Shown here one piece after another: positions 16,984-25,562 of a stretch of 64,000 bases of DNA. Below the pieces are notes generated by a model that was given only the letters and a program-made list of their open reading frames with translations, made no database searches and had not been told where the DNA came from. The DNA is taken from contig NZ_JABUNR010000005.1 in the NCBI RefSeq assembly GCF_013343715.1, forward strand, positions 83,859-147,858, in the 5' to 3' direction. Position numbers and translations under genes: made by a program. Within the stretch, counting starts at the first letter, position 1. The number at the start of each line of letters is the position of its first letter. The DNA is from Mesobacillus harenae (lineage in GTDB: Bacteria > Bacillota > Bacilli > Bacillales > Cytobacillaceae).

Positions 16984-16989
16984 ATTATA
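16984..16989 (-). promoter_or_regulatory. -10 box of cstA
   Basis: TATAAT on the minus strand. There is no good -35 hexamer 17 bases upstream; that position is occupied by the LytT-like repeats, as expected for an activator-dependent promoter. Confidence 0.55.
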
Positions 16990-17004
16990 TAGTAGAAACG
17001 CAGG

Positions 17005-17072
17005 TTAAAATGCTTTTTGGGTTTAACATGCCGGAATTAGGGATTAACATGTTGATTTAAGAGATTAACATG
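17005..17072 (-). promoter_or_regulatory. Direct repeats, probable LytT binding sites upstream of cstA
   Basis: TTAACATG occurs at 17023-17030, 17044-17051 and 17065-17072, exactly 21 bp apart (two helical turns), with a looser copy TTAAAATG at 17005-17012. On the minus strand the unit reads CATGTTAA(T/A)C. LytTR-domain regulators bind 9-bp direct repeats separated by 12-13 bp, which fits this geometry. The array ends just upstream of the cstA -10. Confidence 0.7.
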
Positions 17073-17073
17073 T

Positions 17074-17087
17074 AGAAAGCGATTACA
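17074..17087. promoter_or_regulatory. Second cre-like site upstream of cstA
   Basis: AGAAAGCGATTACA matches TGWAAGCGNTWWCA except for the first base. It abuts the last LytT-type repeat. Confidence 0.5.
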
Positions 17088-17109
17088 TACAAAATCGCTA
17101 GTACCTTGA

Positions 17110-17290
17110 ATAGCCCGACAAGCGCTAGAAGATGGTGTTGTTCTTTGACTTCATCATCCAGACCGAAGAGACTTCGAGAGTGGAGGCCTGAGCTAGACAG
17201 TAGTCAAGGGCAAAGATTTTATACATGCTTATCTTTGAACAAAGCGCAAGTACCCGTAAGTCGAAGTACACTAGGCGCCGGTTACTGAAG
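17110..17290 (+). repeat. Decayed copy of a dispersed Bacillus repeat
   Basis: Shares the elements CCGACAAGCGCT, GAGCTAGACAG, ACAAAGCGCAAG and CTAGGCGCC with the repeats at 33354-33494 and 37907-38330. The 60-codon frame that crosses it has no RBS or protein-like composition. Confidence 0.5.
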
Positions 17291-17345
17291 CAGGATGCAG
17301 TCAACCAGTACGATTATCTGTATTATGAAACTTTTATAGTTTCCT

Positions 17346-17397
17346 AAACAAAAAACAAGCAGGATCGACATATAGCAATTGTCTTTCCTGCTTGTTA
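17346..17397 (-). terminator. Intrinsic terminator of the lytS-lytT operon
   Basis: ACAAGCAGGA (17355-17364) and TCCTGCTTGT (17386-17395) form a 10-bp stem. On the minus strand TTTTTTG follows. Confidence 0.85.
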
Positions 17398-17409
17398 TGG
17401 AGTTCTTTT

Positions 17410-18141
17410 CTATAACTCTAGTTTTGAGCGCAGCGCTTTTACATAGTTTCTGCTGACAGACAGCATTTCTGGCCTGCCCGTTACTTCAAGCTGATAAGCA
17501 CCATTAAACCAAGGCGTAAGCCGATTAACGTAATGAAGGTTAACCAAATAGCTTTTATGAATTCTAAAAAATGAAAATGTGGTTAAACGGGCTTCTAAGT
17601 CCTTTAAAGGTGATTTAAGATCGTATTCTCCTGTTTTTGTGATAATCCTCGTCATCTTTTCATCCCTGTATATATACAGAATATTAGTTGGCTCAAGATA
17701 AATTATTTCTCCACTTTCTTCAACAGCCAGCTTTCCAGAGGTCCTTACAGCCGCCTTTTCTGAAGATTCTAGCAAAAGTTTTTCTATGCGTTTAATTGTC
17801 TGCCGGAGCTGCTCTTCGTCATAAGGTTTTAATAGGTAATCAGTCGCTTCATAACGAAATGCTTCTGCTGCGAATTGCGGGTAAGCTGTTGCAAATATAA
17901 TTAAAGGCACTTTTTTTAACTCAAGCAAAGACTTTGCCACTTGCATCCCATTCATTTTTGGCATTTCAACATCTAAAAATACTACGTCAGGCTGGATTTG
18001 CAGGCATCTCATCAAAGCTGCCTCCCCTGTATCTGCCTCTCCAGCGATTTCTATTGAAGCATGCTCGGACAGCAAATGCTTTAATTCATCTCGAGCATAT
18101 CTTTCATCATCAACTATAATTGCTTTAATTTTCTTATCCAT
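17410..18141 (-). CDS. lytT: LytT-type response regulator (CheY + LytTR DNA-binding)
   Basis: 243 residues. Receiver domain with acidic pocket DDER (about 11-14), phospho-acceptor in VFLDVEMPKMNG (Asp about 57) and KPYDEEQL lysine (about 107). The C-terminal LytTR domain shows FFRIHKSYLVNLHYVNRL (about 190-207) and LSVSRNYVKALR. Length matches B. subtilis LytT (241). Its ATG overlaps the kinase stop codon as TAATG, so the pair is translationally coupled. The probable target is cstA, next downstream, whose promoter has LytTR-like direct repeats. Confidence 0.9.
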   Translation of the reverse strand: MDKKIKAIIVDDERYARDELKHLLSEHASIEIAGEADTGEAALMRCLQIQPDVVFLDVEMPKMNGMQVAKSLLELKKVPLIIFATAYPQFAAEAFRYEATDYLLKPYDEEQLRQTIKRIEKLLLESSEKAAVRTSGKLAVEESGEIIYLEPTNILYIYRDEKMTRIITKTGEYDLKSPLKDLEARLTTFSFFRIHKSYLVNLHYVNRLTPWFNGAYQLEVTGRPEMLSVSRNYVKALRSKLEL

Positions 18142-19877
18142 TATACTTCCTCCGTAATCGGAATCACAAAGCTGATTTCCGTCCCCTTATTCAGCCGGCT
18201 TGTTATATTAAGCGCTGATTTTTCACCGAACATCATCGTTAATCTCCTGTTTACGTTGTATAGTCCAAGGCCAGTTCCAGACACAGACTGGACAACGTCC
18301 TTACCAATTTGTCCGATTCTTTCTTCACTCATTCCACTGCCATTGTCTGCTACCTTAACTTTTATCGCATTTCCGTCTGCAAAAACCGTGATCACAATCA
18401 AACAACCCTTTTCCATATCTTTAATCCCGTGTTTAATTGCGTTTTCAACAATAGGCTGCAATGTAAGCGGCGGGATTCTTTCAGTAAGAACATCGTCTTC
18501 AATCTTGTATAGAACCTGAAGTTTGTCAACAAACCTTGCCTCTTCTATAGCCAGGTAAGCCTTTACATGCTTCAGCTCTTGTTCCAGACTTGTGATATGG
18601 AGGGTGGTGGCAGTCAGGTTTTGCCGTAAGAAATGAGAGAGAGAAATCAATAACTTCCTAGCCATACCTGGATTAATTCTAATCAGTGAAACAATGGTAT
18701 TAAGTGAGTTAAATAGAAAATGCGGGCTGATTTGTGCCTGAAGAGCCTTTATTTCTGCTTCCTGTGCCAATTGATAAGCTCGGTCTGCTTCAGCAATTTC
18801 AAGCTGATTACTTAAAAGGACACTTAGCCCGGATATCAGCTCCATTGCAACGTTTGTAATCTCTTTTTCAGAACGGAAATAGAACTTAAGAGTTCCAATC
18901 GTTTTGCCCCGCTGTTTTAAAGGAGCAATTACCGCTGCACCGAGCGGACATCCCTCTTCTCGGCAAAAAATCATTTCTCCGTTAGCCACAACCAGCTCAC
19001 CGCTATCTAGTACATCTTTTGTTATTTGTGTCTGAATTGGGTTATTAGCATGGTGGTGATCATCACCAATTCCAACATGAGCTAATATTTCATTTCTATT
19101 TGTGATCGCTACAGCACTTGTTTGGACTTCGGTGTGAAGAATTCTGCAAACCGCTTCAGCTGATTCGGTTGTAATTCCTTTCCTTAAAAAGGCCAGTGTC
19201 TGGTCCGCGATTCGCAAGGTCTTTTGAGCTTGCAGGGCACCTGCCTTTTCCTCTTCGTTGACCACATTTTTAATAATAAGCAGGAAGAGTGCCGAACCGA
19301 TTCCATTAGCAACGATCATCGGCACACCAATAATTCCTACTAGCGTAATGGCTTGTTCAAGCGGGCGTGCAAGCAGGATGATAATTATCATCTGCACCAA
19401 CTCCGCTAGAGCCCCGACCAGGAAGGCAACAGGTAGTGTAACATGTTTATTTTTACGAAAAAACGCTCCTGCAATGATACCTGCAATGATTGAAGCCAAT
19501 CCGCATGAAACCGCAGTAAAGCCACCAAGTGTCAGTCTATGAAGCCCGGCTATTAATCCAGCACCAATACCGACCTTATAGCCACCTAGTAAACCGGCCA
19601 AAACGACTCCAATGACTCTGGAATTAGCCAAAGCCTCATCTGCATTCAAATCTGCGTTCCAGCGTTGAAAGCCTAGTGACTCTGTGCTAAAAGCGATCCC
19701 AGAGTAGGTCCCGATAATGCCAAAGAAGCCAAAAAATAGGATTGCTGTGTACTGCTGACGCCGGCTAATGTTTTCATAGTGGATCATGTCTCTAAAAAAG
19801 CGAAATCTAGTTAAGATGAAGGCAATCGTCACGATAATTCCAAGCCGTTCCACCATGGTTATCAGCAGTTCAAACAT
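18141..19877 (-). CDS. lytS: LytS-type sensor histidine kinase
   Basis: 578 residues (B. subtilis LytS 593). N-terminal 5TM-LYT sensor region (about 1-205) with the family motif ESLGFQRWNADLNADEALAN in the second loop and a GGYKVGIGAGLIAGLHRL helix; then a GAF-like domain (about 230-355, with CREEGCPLG); then the His_kinase domain with ISPHFLFNSLNTI (phospho-acceptor His in the PHFLFN motif) and HATPase (NAIKHGI N-box, DNGSGM, GTGLGLYN). In E. coli BtsS and B. subtilis LytS this family senses pyruvate or proton-motive changes. Start ATG at 19877, RBS AAAAGGAGCAG. First gene of the operon. Confidence 0.9.
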   Translation of the reverse strand: MFELLITMVERLGIIVTIAFILTRFRFFRDMIHYENISRRQQYTAILFFGFFGIIGTYSGIAFSTESLGFQRWNADLNADEALANSRVIGVVLAGLLGGYKVGIGAGLIAGLHRLTLGGFTAVSCGLASIIAGIIAGAFFRKNKHVTLPVAFLVGALAELVQMIIIILLARPLEQAITLVGIIGVPMIVANGIGSALFLLIIKNVVNEEEKAGALQAQKTLRIADQTLAFLRKGITTESAEAVCRILHTEVQTSAVAITNRNEILAHVGIGDDHHHANNPIQTQITKDVLDSGELVVANGEMIFCREEGCPLGAAVIAPLKQRGKTIGTLKFYFRSEKEITNVAMELISGLSVLLSNQLEIAEADRAYQLAQEAEIKALQAQISPHFLFNSLNTIVSLIRINPGMARKLLISLSHFLRQNLTATTLHITSLEQELKHVKAYLAIEEARFVDKLQVLYKIEDDVLTERIPPLTLQPIVENAIKHGIKDMEKGCLIVITVFADGNAIKVKVADNGSGMSEERIGQIGKDVVQSVSGTGLGLYNVNRRLTMMFGEKSALNITSRLNKGTEISFVIPITEEV

Positions 19878-20042
19878 AAGTCTGCTCCTTTTACATTCAG
19901 GATTTTATTGTCCAAGTTTCTTCTCCCCATCTTAATTGAAAAAACTAAAAATGAAAAGTTCAGATTTTTTTCAGCTTGCCTATTCCGTAGGAGCCAATTG
20001 GTGGCGGTTATAAAAACAACAATTAGCTTGTATACAGCCTGA

Positions 20043-20074
20043 CATAAAAAAGGCAGCTAGATGGCAGCTGCCTA
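20043..20074 (-). terminator. Intrinsic terminator of the sigma/ABC operon
   Basis: GGCAGCT (20052-20058) pairs with AGCTGCC (20066-20072). On the minus strand TTTTTTATG follows. Confidence 0.9.
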
Positions 20075-20096
20075 ATAATTAGGTTAATTTATATGG

Positions 20097-20624
20097 TCAC
20101 GCTGTGCATTTTTGAAGGTAAATTGATTTTAGCTGCTTTCTTGCGCGATAAAGCCTTGTTTTTACAGTCGAAGACTTAATTTGCAGGGCATTGGCGATTT
20201 CATCTTCCTTTAAGCCGAATTTCGCCTTTAGCAGCAGAACTTCCTGATATTCAGAGGACAGCTGTGTGAGAAGCTCCTGGATATCATCTTTTAAAAATGT
20301 TGCCGCTGCTTCCTGTTCCAAACCCACCCCATAATCTGTTCCCATCTGTACTTGTTCAATAATTACCTGATCAACGAGGATACAGTTTTTTCGTTTATCT
20401 GACCGAAGGAAGTCAATTGCTGTTCGGGTCGCGATACAGCTCAGCCACCCGCCGATTTTGCCTTCATCTTCAATCGTATCGATCTTTTTGAAAGCTTTAA
20501 TAAAGGTTTCTTGAACAATATCTTCAGCAATGTACGGATCACGCACTATACAAATAGCGGTTTTATAAAGCCTGTTTGAATAATTGGAAACAAGCTCATT
20601 AAAATCAATCGTTTTGCTGGCCAC
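20097..20624 (-). CDS. ECF-type RNA polymerase sigma factor
   Basis: 175 residues. Region 2: NRLYKTAICIVRDPYIAEDI (about 17-36) followed by VQETFIKAFKKID. Region 4: LSSEYQEVLLLKAKFGLKED then EIANALQIKSSTVKTRLYRA (HTH, about 145-165). GTG start preceded by GGAGGTGTGAGAA. It sits 37 bp after the permease gene with no terminator between, so it is probably co-transcribed as the last gene. No anti-sigma gene is recognisable beside it, unless the permease fills that role. Target promoters unknown. Confidence 0.85.
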   Translation of the reverse strand: MASKTIDFNELVSNYSNRLYKTAICIVRDPYIAEDIVQETFIKAFKKIDTIEDEGKIGGWLSCIATRTAIDFLRSDKRKNCILVDQVIIEQVQMGTDYGVGLEQEAAATFLKDDIQELLTQLSSEYQEVLLLKAKFGLKEDEIANALQIKSSTVKTRLYRARKQLKSIYLQKCTA

Positions 20625-20660
20625 TTCTCACACCTCCAGTTCCTTGAATAGGATTCCAGC

Positions 20661-22622
20661 TTACTCTTCGAAATGTTTTTTGATAAATTCCGGTGCATGG
20701 TCACGATGAAATGCTTTTAACTCTGGACTTTCTTCCGTCTCATACATAAATGAAGCAATATAGGTTTCTTCTATATTCCATGTGGCCCGATCAAGACATT
20801 CTTGGATTCGTGCTTTGTCCGTAATTTTTATCGTATTTGGATGATTTTCAAGTTTTTCATGAACTTGACGCGAATCAATGGAATAAGGATCCAGACCGAT
20901 ATCAGATTCCTTGCCGACGAGAATATAAGAGATGTCATCTGCTATCACCATTGCCCTGTGCAATAAGTCTTTCCGTTCCAGCCATTCCTTCAGATTGTTG
21001 TAAGAAGGTTTTAATTCTAAATAAACGAAGGAGTTCCCTCCCATGTAAATCTCCATGCTTGCTGAATTCCCTTGCCGATACACCATGCTTTCATAGGATT
21101 CTTCCAGAATATCCTTTTGAACAGCAGCAACCAGTTCTTCCACTTCAGCAGAATCTGTAATGGTTATATGCTTAGGGACCATTCCGTGCGATTGAATCGT
21201 TACTTTTTCAGCCTGGTGCGGTTTAACTTTGAAAATCTCATTGACTGCACGCTTATATTTTTCCGATTCATAAATAGGTTTATAATGTTGAGTGTATAAA
21301 TCCCTTGGAACCACATATTCTCGGATAACTTTATTGCCATCCTTCAGTTCATAAATAAATAGTGCCGTTTCAGAAGATGGACTTATCCCATTATTGCTCC
21401 GCTTGTTTGCTACGATTTGCTTGTGCAATTCCCTCACCTGCTGAATACTTTGTTCATCAGTCAGCGGCGAAGGCTTAAAAATATCCTCGTAGTTATGAAT
21501 AAACACACTATGATTGTTGGTTAAAATGACCCCTTTAACATCTTCCTGATCGGGCACCCTATTTTCATAGCCGGTTAAGAAAGGCACGCTTACTGCTAAA
21601 ACAGTAAATACAGCTCCATAAATAATCAAACCTTTAATATGGCCAAATACTCTCCATGTTTTTTCAAGGACCATTTCAGCTGCAAAATAGCCAATTATAG
21701 TCCCTACAGCATACCCAAAGACTGTCCATCCATAGTGGTTTTGTACTTCTCCAAAATACATTCCGCCAAGTAACATGACACAAAAGGTAACCCCATATTT
21801 AAAAATGGATTTAAGCTTTGGAAAAGCGATCGCCTGGGTAACAGCTTCCGTCTTTCGTTTTTTATAAATCCAGAGAGACAATAAGTAAAGTACTAACGTG
21901 ATTGCCAGATATGTTCCAATCGTTGTCCATGAAAATGAATTGTGCTCTAGAATATAAATCGTTGTAAGTGGCGACATTTTCTCCAGCTCACGGTTTAAAA
22001 AATAATCGCTTGGAAAACCGTAAAACAAAGTCCCCATATTCACGAAAATAAGAAGCGTTATTCCAGCTGGAAATAATAGAAGGATATAAGTCAAAACACC
22101 TTGAACAGCTGAGATCCCCGTCAGCATACCTACAAAAATGCCAGCTGAATAAATAATGATATTAAACATAATCGTGTATCCAGCCCAGCCATAAATGTCC
22201 TTTAGCCCAAAGTAGGTATCTAGGTCCATAACGCCGTGCAATACAGCAACTAATAACGCCACAGCCACTATCGGCAGGAGTAAGAAAAATAGTCCTGTAA
22301 GGGTGTATTGAAAAAATAAACTTTCCCTTTTCAATGGAAGGCTGTGCATTAAATCCACACTTAGTTTAACTTGTAGAAACCTAAGCAGAAAGACAGCTAA
22401 AAGTACCGGAACGATGATCATAAAAATCATTTGAATCGGGAAATCATATCGGAACAAATTGTTCTCTTGGTGGATGAACCTGTATTCTTCCCCGTAATAC
22501 ATCATCATTCTAATCGGCAAAATGAATGCTAATCCTAAAAAATAAACCAATGAAACCCAGCCAATGCTTCTGCTGATCTGGAGGGCAATTTCTTTATTAA
22601 ATAAAGATATTTTTGATGGCAT
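20661..22622 (-). CDS. ABC-2 type permease with large extracytoplasmic C-terminal part (YtrC-like)
   Basis: 653 residues from ATG 22622 (MPSKISLFNKEIALQ), chosen because GGAGG lies 9 bases upstream; the longer frame to 22682 only reads through the ATPase gene. About ten TM helices occupy residues 15-360. The remaining 290 residues are hydrophilic, with repeated IxEY / KITIxD-like elements, and resemble the C-terminal domain of YtrC-like permeases. It overlaps the ATPase gene by 26 bases. Expected partner of that ATPase in a wall-stress or antimicrobial-responsive exporter; B. subtilis Ytr proteins are linked to cell wall homeostasis. Substrate unknown. Confidence 0.75.
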   Translation of the reverse strand: MPSKISLFNKEIALQISRSIGWVSLVYFLGLAFILPIRMMMYYGEEYRFIHQENNLFRYDFPIQMIFMIIVPVLLAVFLLRFLQVKLSVDLMHSLPLKRESLFFQYTLTGLFFLLLPIVAVALLVAVLHGVMDLDTYFGLKDIYGWAGYTIMFNIIIYSAGIFVGMLTGISAVQGVLTYILLLFPAGITLLIFVNMGTLFYGFPSDYFLNRELEKMSPLTTIYILEHNSFSWTTIGTYLAITLVLYLLSLWIYKKRKTEAVTQAIAFPKLKSIFKYGVTFCVMLLGGMYFGEVQNHYGWTVFGYAVGTIIGYFAAEMVLEKTWRVFGHIKGLIIYGAVFTVLAVSVPFLTGYENRVPDQEDVKGVILTNNHSVFIHNYEDIFKPSPLTDEQSIQQVRELHKQIVANKRSNNGISPSSETALFIYELKDGNKVIREYVVPRDLYTQHYKPIYESEKYKRAVNEIFKVKPHQAEKVTIQSHGMVPKHITITDSAEVEELVAAVQKDILEESYESMVYRQGNSASMEIYMGGNSFVYLELKPSYNNLKEWLERKDLLHRAMVIADDISYILVGKESDIGLDPYSIDSRQVHEKLENHPNTIKITDKARIQECLDRATWNIEETYIASFMYETEESPELKAFHRDHAPEFIKKHFEE

Positions 22623-23499
22623 ATCCCAGATCCTCCATTTCATAAATGAAAATTTCCTCCAGCGTAAGCGGCAGTAAATCAAAAATTACAGGATTTGAAT
22701 TTCTAATCTTTGCAGTTAGTTCTTCTTCATTTCCTCTTACTATGCAGAGCATGACACTGCCTCTTTTTTCCAAATGCACCGGATTTAGCTGCTCCATTAC
22801 TGATTCAGGAACTTTCCCTTTATAAGCAATTTGAATTTTATGAATATCAGATTTTAAGTCATCGAGCTCTTTTTCCATTAAGAGCTTTCCTTTATGAATG
22901 ATTCCAATATGATCACACATATCTTCAATTTCTCTCAGGTTATGGGAAGAAATCAGAATTGTCATTTCCCTTTCAGCAACATCATGAATCAGCAGGTTTT
23001 TCACCTTTTTCCTCACAACAGGATCCAGGCCATCCATTGGCTCATCCAGCAGCAAAATATCAGGCATTGTTGACAGAGCCAGCAAAAATGCCGCTTGCCG
23101 CTGCACCCCTTTTGAAAAAGTGTGGATCTTTTTGTTGATGCTCATCTCAAAAACTTCTGAAAGACTTTCAAAACGCTTATCATTCCATCCTGAATAAATA
23201 TTTTTATAAAAAGCAGCCATTTGTTTAACCGTATATTGTGAAAAGAAGAAGGGCTGATCAGGAATAAAGAAAACTTTATCTTTAAGATTTATATTTTCAT
23301 ATACTGGCTGCTCATATATCGTCACGTCGCCTTTATCTTGACGATAAATACCTGCCAGCAGCTTTAAAATCGTTGTCTTCCCTGCTCCGTTAGAACCGAT
23401 TAATCCATAAATTGAACCTTTTCGGACGGACAGATTGATATCCTCTACTGCCTGGAGACTTTCAAATGCTTTAGACATATTATTTATTTGAATCATCAT
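22597..23499 (-). CDS. ABC transporter ATPase, YtrB-like
   Basis: 300 residues. Walker A GSNGAGKTT (about 34-42), signature FSKGVQRQ (degenerate, about 125-132), Walker B DILLLDEPMDGLDP (about 146-159), switch His in SSHNLREIED. The weak signature FSKG instead of LSGG is typical of YtrB/YhcH-like ATPases. Two adjacent ATG codons (23499 and 23496) follow a seven-G run; either could be used. It overlaps the GntR gene by 20 bases and the permease by 26, so all three are coupled. Similar in length to B. subtilis YtrB (292). Confidence 0.85.
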   Translation of the reverse strand: MMIQINNMSKAFESLQAVEDINLSVRKGSIYGLIGSNGAGKTTILKLLAGIYRQDKGDVTIYEQPVYENINLKDKVFFIPDQPFFFSQYTVKQMAAFYKNIYSGWNDKRFESLSEVFEMSINKKIHTFSKGVQRQAAFLLALSTMPDILLLDEPMDGLDPVVRKKVKNLLIHDVAEREMTILISSHNLREIEDMCDHIGIIHKGKLLMEKELDDLKSDIHKIQIAYKGKVPESVMEQLNPVHLEKRGSVMLCIVRGNEEELTAKIRNSNPVIFDLLPLTLEEIFIYEMEDLGYAIKNIFI

Positions 23500-23878
23500 T
23501 CTGTCCCCCCCCTTTTCCTGCTTCTAGCTCTGAAATCAGGCTGTATAAATCCTCAGCTGAAATGCCAAGGTACAATGCTTCTAAGATTAGCTTTTCTAAC
23601 TTTGATTTCACCTCTGCCATTTTCTCCGTATCCTTTACATAAGTATTTGCATTTACAAAACTTCCCCTGCCCTGAACTGAGTAAATAAATCCTTGAGTTT
23701 CTAGCTCACGGTAAGCCTTTTGAATCGTATTCGGGTTAATTGTCAGCTGCTGCGCAAGCGTTCTGACAGATGGCAGCTGCTCATCAGGCTTGAGCACTTC
23801 ATTGATGATCAGCTCTTTTAGCTTGTCAACTAGTTGTTCATATATGGGTTTGCGGCTTCTAATATCGAGCTCAAACAT
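23480..23878 (-). CDS. GntR-family repressor, YtrA subfamily
   Basis: 132 residues. Winged HTH: PIYEQLVDKLKELIINEVLK then LPSVRTLAQQLTINPNTIQK (about 36-55) and the wing GFIYSVQGRGSFV. The short C-terminal tail of two helices, with no large effector domain, is typical of the YtrA subfamily (B. subtilis YtrA 130 residues). It leads the operon and is expected to repress it from the perfect inverted repeat upstream. Ends KGGGQNDDSNK; the G-run coding for this tail serves as RBS of the ATPase gene. Confidence 0.88.
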   Translation of the reverse strand: MFELDIRSRKPIYEQLVDKLKELIINEVLKPDEQLPSVRTLAQQLTINPNTIQKAYRELETQGFIYSVQGRGSFVNANTYVKDTEKMAEVKSKLEKLILEALYLGISAEDLYSLISELEAGKGGGQNDDSNK

Positions 23879-23893
23879 TCAGGCACCCCAATC

Positions 23894-23932
23894 TGTATCA
23901 AGTGTATTAAGTGTACTAAGTGTGTTAATACA
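23894..23932. promoter_or_regulatory. YtrA-type operator inside a 9-bp tandem repeat
   Basis: TGTATTAA (23903-23910) and TTAATACA (23925-23932) form a perfect inverted repeat with a 14-bp spacer. The left arm belongs to a run of four 9-bp units (TGTATCAAG, TGTATTAAG, TGTACTAAG, TGTGTTAAT, 23894-23929). It lies between a TATAAT (minus strand, 23942-23937) and the GntR start codon, the place for a repressor site. Confidence 0.75.
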
Positions 23933-23944
23933 GTTGATTATATA

Positions 23945-24224
23945 CTAAGCTTTTCCAAAATAGAAGTCTTTTTTTATGTAAATTTATAAAATCTATAAGC
24001 TGATGATGGTGACCTTAAAAAGTAAGCCAGAAGCATGGTTCCCTGTATAATAGGAGTAGAGTTGTACGGTTAGAGGTATTAACAAAATATGGCCAGTCGA
24101 TTACTTTGTACGAAATGTAGTTTTCGTATTATCATAGGATATATGGATGGGTATTTGAAAAGGGCCATACCCTTATGCGTTCTATATATTTAGGCTAAAA
24201 TGTTGATTGTAAGGAGGAGATTAA
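23945..24224. other. Divergent intergenic region before the CAP-domain gene
   Basis: About 280 bases between the ytr-like operator and the TTG start at 24225. It must hold the plus-strand promoter. TATAAT-like TGTATAATAG at about 24043-24052 is a candidate -10, but I cannot pair it with a good -35. No ORF. Confidence 0.4.
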
Positions 24225-25364
24225 TTGAAGCGTTTTATACTGTTATTGATTATTGCCGGATTCGTATATGTTTCATGGGGGAACTCGGAGAACAACGACC
24301 TAAATTTATTAGTCGATAAAATAACTTCACAATTTAATTCAGCAAGTGATCAGTTTAATCTTGATGAAACGATAGATACAGTTGGAAACCGCCTTAAGGA
24401 ATTGACAGGCCAGCTCGACCCATCGTTACTTCAGCTTCAGGAGACCGATTCAGAAAGTGTTCCTGTACAAGTAGCGAAACCTGAACTGGAGAAACCTGCT
24501 GAACAAGTCTTCTCCATTCATAATCTTGAAATAGGTACTACCATGCAAGAAGTTAAACAAACTATGGGAGAGCCTAACCGAGTATCAACGAATGAATACG
24601 GTGGCCAGTGGCACACATTCCATGATAACTATCAGAACTTTTTAATGGTTTCATATGATTCTAATAATCGGGTATCCGGTTTGTTTACAAATCAAGATCT
24701 GATTTCTTCCAAAAATGGGGTCCAATATGGGGCTCCTAAAGAAACAGTTATCGCAGAACTTGGTGAGCCTGTCGCGAGAATTCAAAAAGGGCTCGTTTAC
24801 TATCAATTACAAGAAGATCGAGATTATGATGTATTTCTTATAGATGGCAACTATATTACGGTTTTCTATGACAAACATCAGAATAATACAGTTACGGCTT
24901 TACAAATTCACACCAAAGAGATGGAGCAGAACAAGCAAGATTTTTACGCAGAGGCTAGCCAGACGTTAAAGGAAGGGTTTGAGTACCAGCTCTTTGATTT
25001 AACAAACTCCGCCAGGGTGAAGCATGGAAAACCAGTGCTGGGGTGGGATGACCATGTCAGAGGCACAGCGCGGAAGCACAGTCAGGATATGGCGGAAAAT
25101 AATTACTTTAGCCATACTAACCTTCAAGGTCAGTCACCTTTTGACCGTATGGAGGAAGATCAGATCTCATTCTCTGTTGCTGGGGAAAACCTGGCCTACG
25201 GACAGTTCAGCGGGATATTCGCCCATGAAGGCTTGATGAATTCTATGGGACACAGAGAGAATATATTGAAGGCTGACTACAAGCTTTTGGGTGTAGGCGT
25301 TGCCTTTAATACGAAGTCCCAACCCTACTTCACCGCAAAATTTTATACAAAACGAAGAATATAA
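24225..25364 (+). CDS. CAP (SCP/PR1) domain protein, YlbC-like
   Basis: 379 residues from a TTG start with a perfect RBS (AAGGAGGAGATTAA). An N-terminal hydrophobic segment (KRFILLLIIAGFVYVSWG) acts as signal or anchor. The CAP-associated N-domain (about 100-240, IGTTMQEVKQTMGEPNRVS and the related repeat YGAPKETVIAELGEPVA) precedes the CAP domain (about 255-379, FDLTNSARVKHGKPVLGWDD, HSQDMAENNYFSHTNLQGQS, GENLAYG). Same architecture as B. subtilis YlbC (346 residues) but about 30 residues longer. Extracytoplasmic. Biochemical role of these proteins is not settled. Monocistronic. Confidence 0.82.
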   Translation: MKRFILLLIIAGFVYVSWGNSENNDLNLLVDKITSQFNSASDQFNLDETIDTVGNRLKELTGQLDPSLLQLQETDSESVPVQVAKPELEKPAEQVFSIHNLEIGTTMQEVKQTMGEPNRVSTNEYGGQWHTFHDNYQNFLMVSYDSNNRVSGLFTNQDLISSKNGVQYGAPKETVIAELGEPVARIQKGLVYYQLQEDRDYDVFLIDGNYITVFYDKHQNNTVTALQIHTKEMEQNKQDFYAEASQTLKEGFEYQLFDLTNSARVKHGKPVLGWDDHVRGTARKHSQDMAENNYFSHTNLQGQSPFDRMEEDQISFSVAGENLAYGQFSGIFAHEGLMNSMGHRENILKADYKLLGVGVAFNTKSQPYFTAKFYTKRRI

Positions 25365-25511
25365 CGAGTAAAACACACAATTTGCTGATCTTAAAACTTT
25401 AGGGATATTTCTTTTAAAGAGTTAAGATCTAAACTTTTAAAGCTAAAAACCCTCTGATAAAAAGGTATTTAGATATAATATTTTTCTAACTTCTGCTTTG
25501 TTAAGTAAAAC

Positions 25512-25555
25512 GGAAAAGAGGTCTCCCTTAGAATAGGAGACCTCTTTTTTTTGCG
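25512..25555. terminator. Bidirectional intrinsic terminator
   Basis: GAGGTCTCC (25518-25526) pairs with GGAGACCTC (25536-25544). TTTTTTTT follows on plus and CTTTTCC on minus. It serves the CAP-domain gene and the convergent symporter gene. Confidence 0.9.
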
Positions 25556-25562
25556 AAAATTA

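Noticed and set aside
17106..17288. 60-codon frame between cstA and lytT
   Set aside because: It lies entirely in a decayed dispersed repeat and has no RBS.
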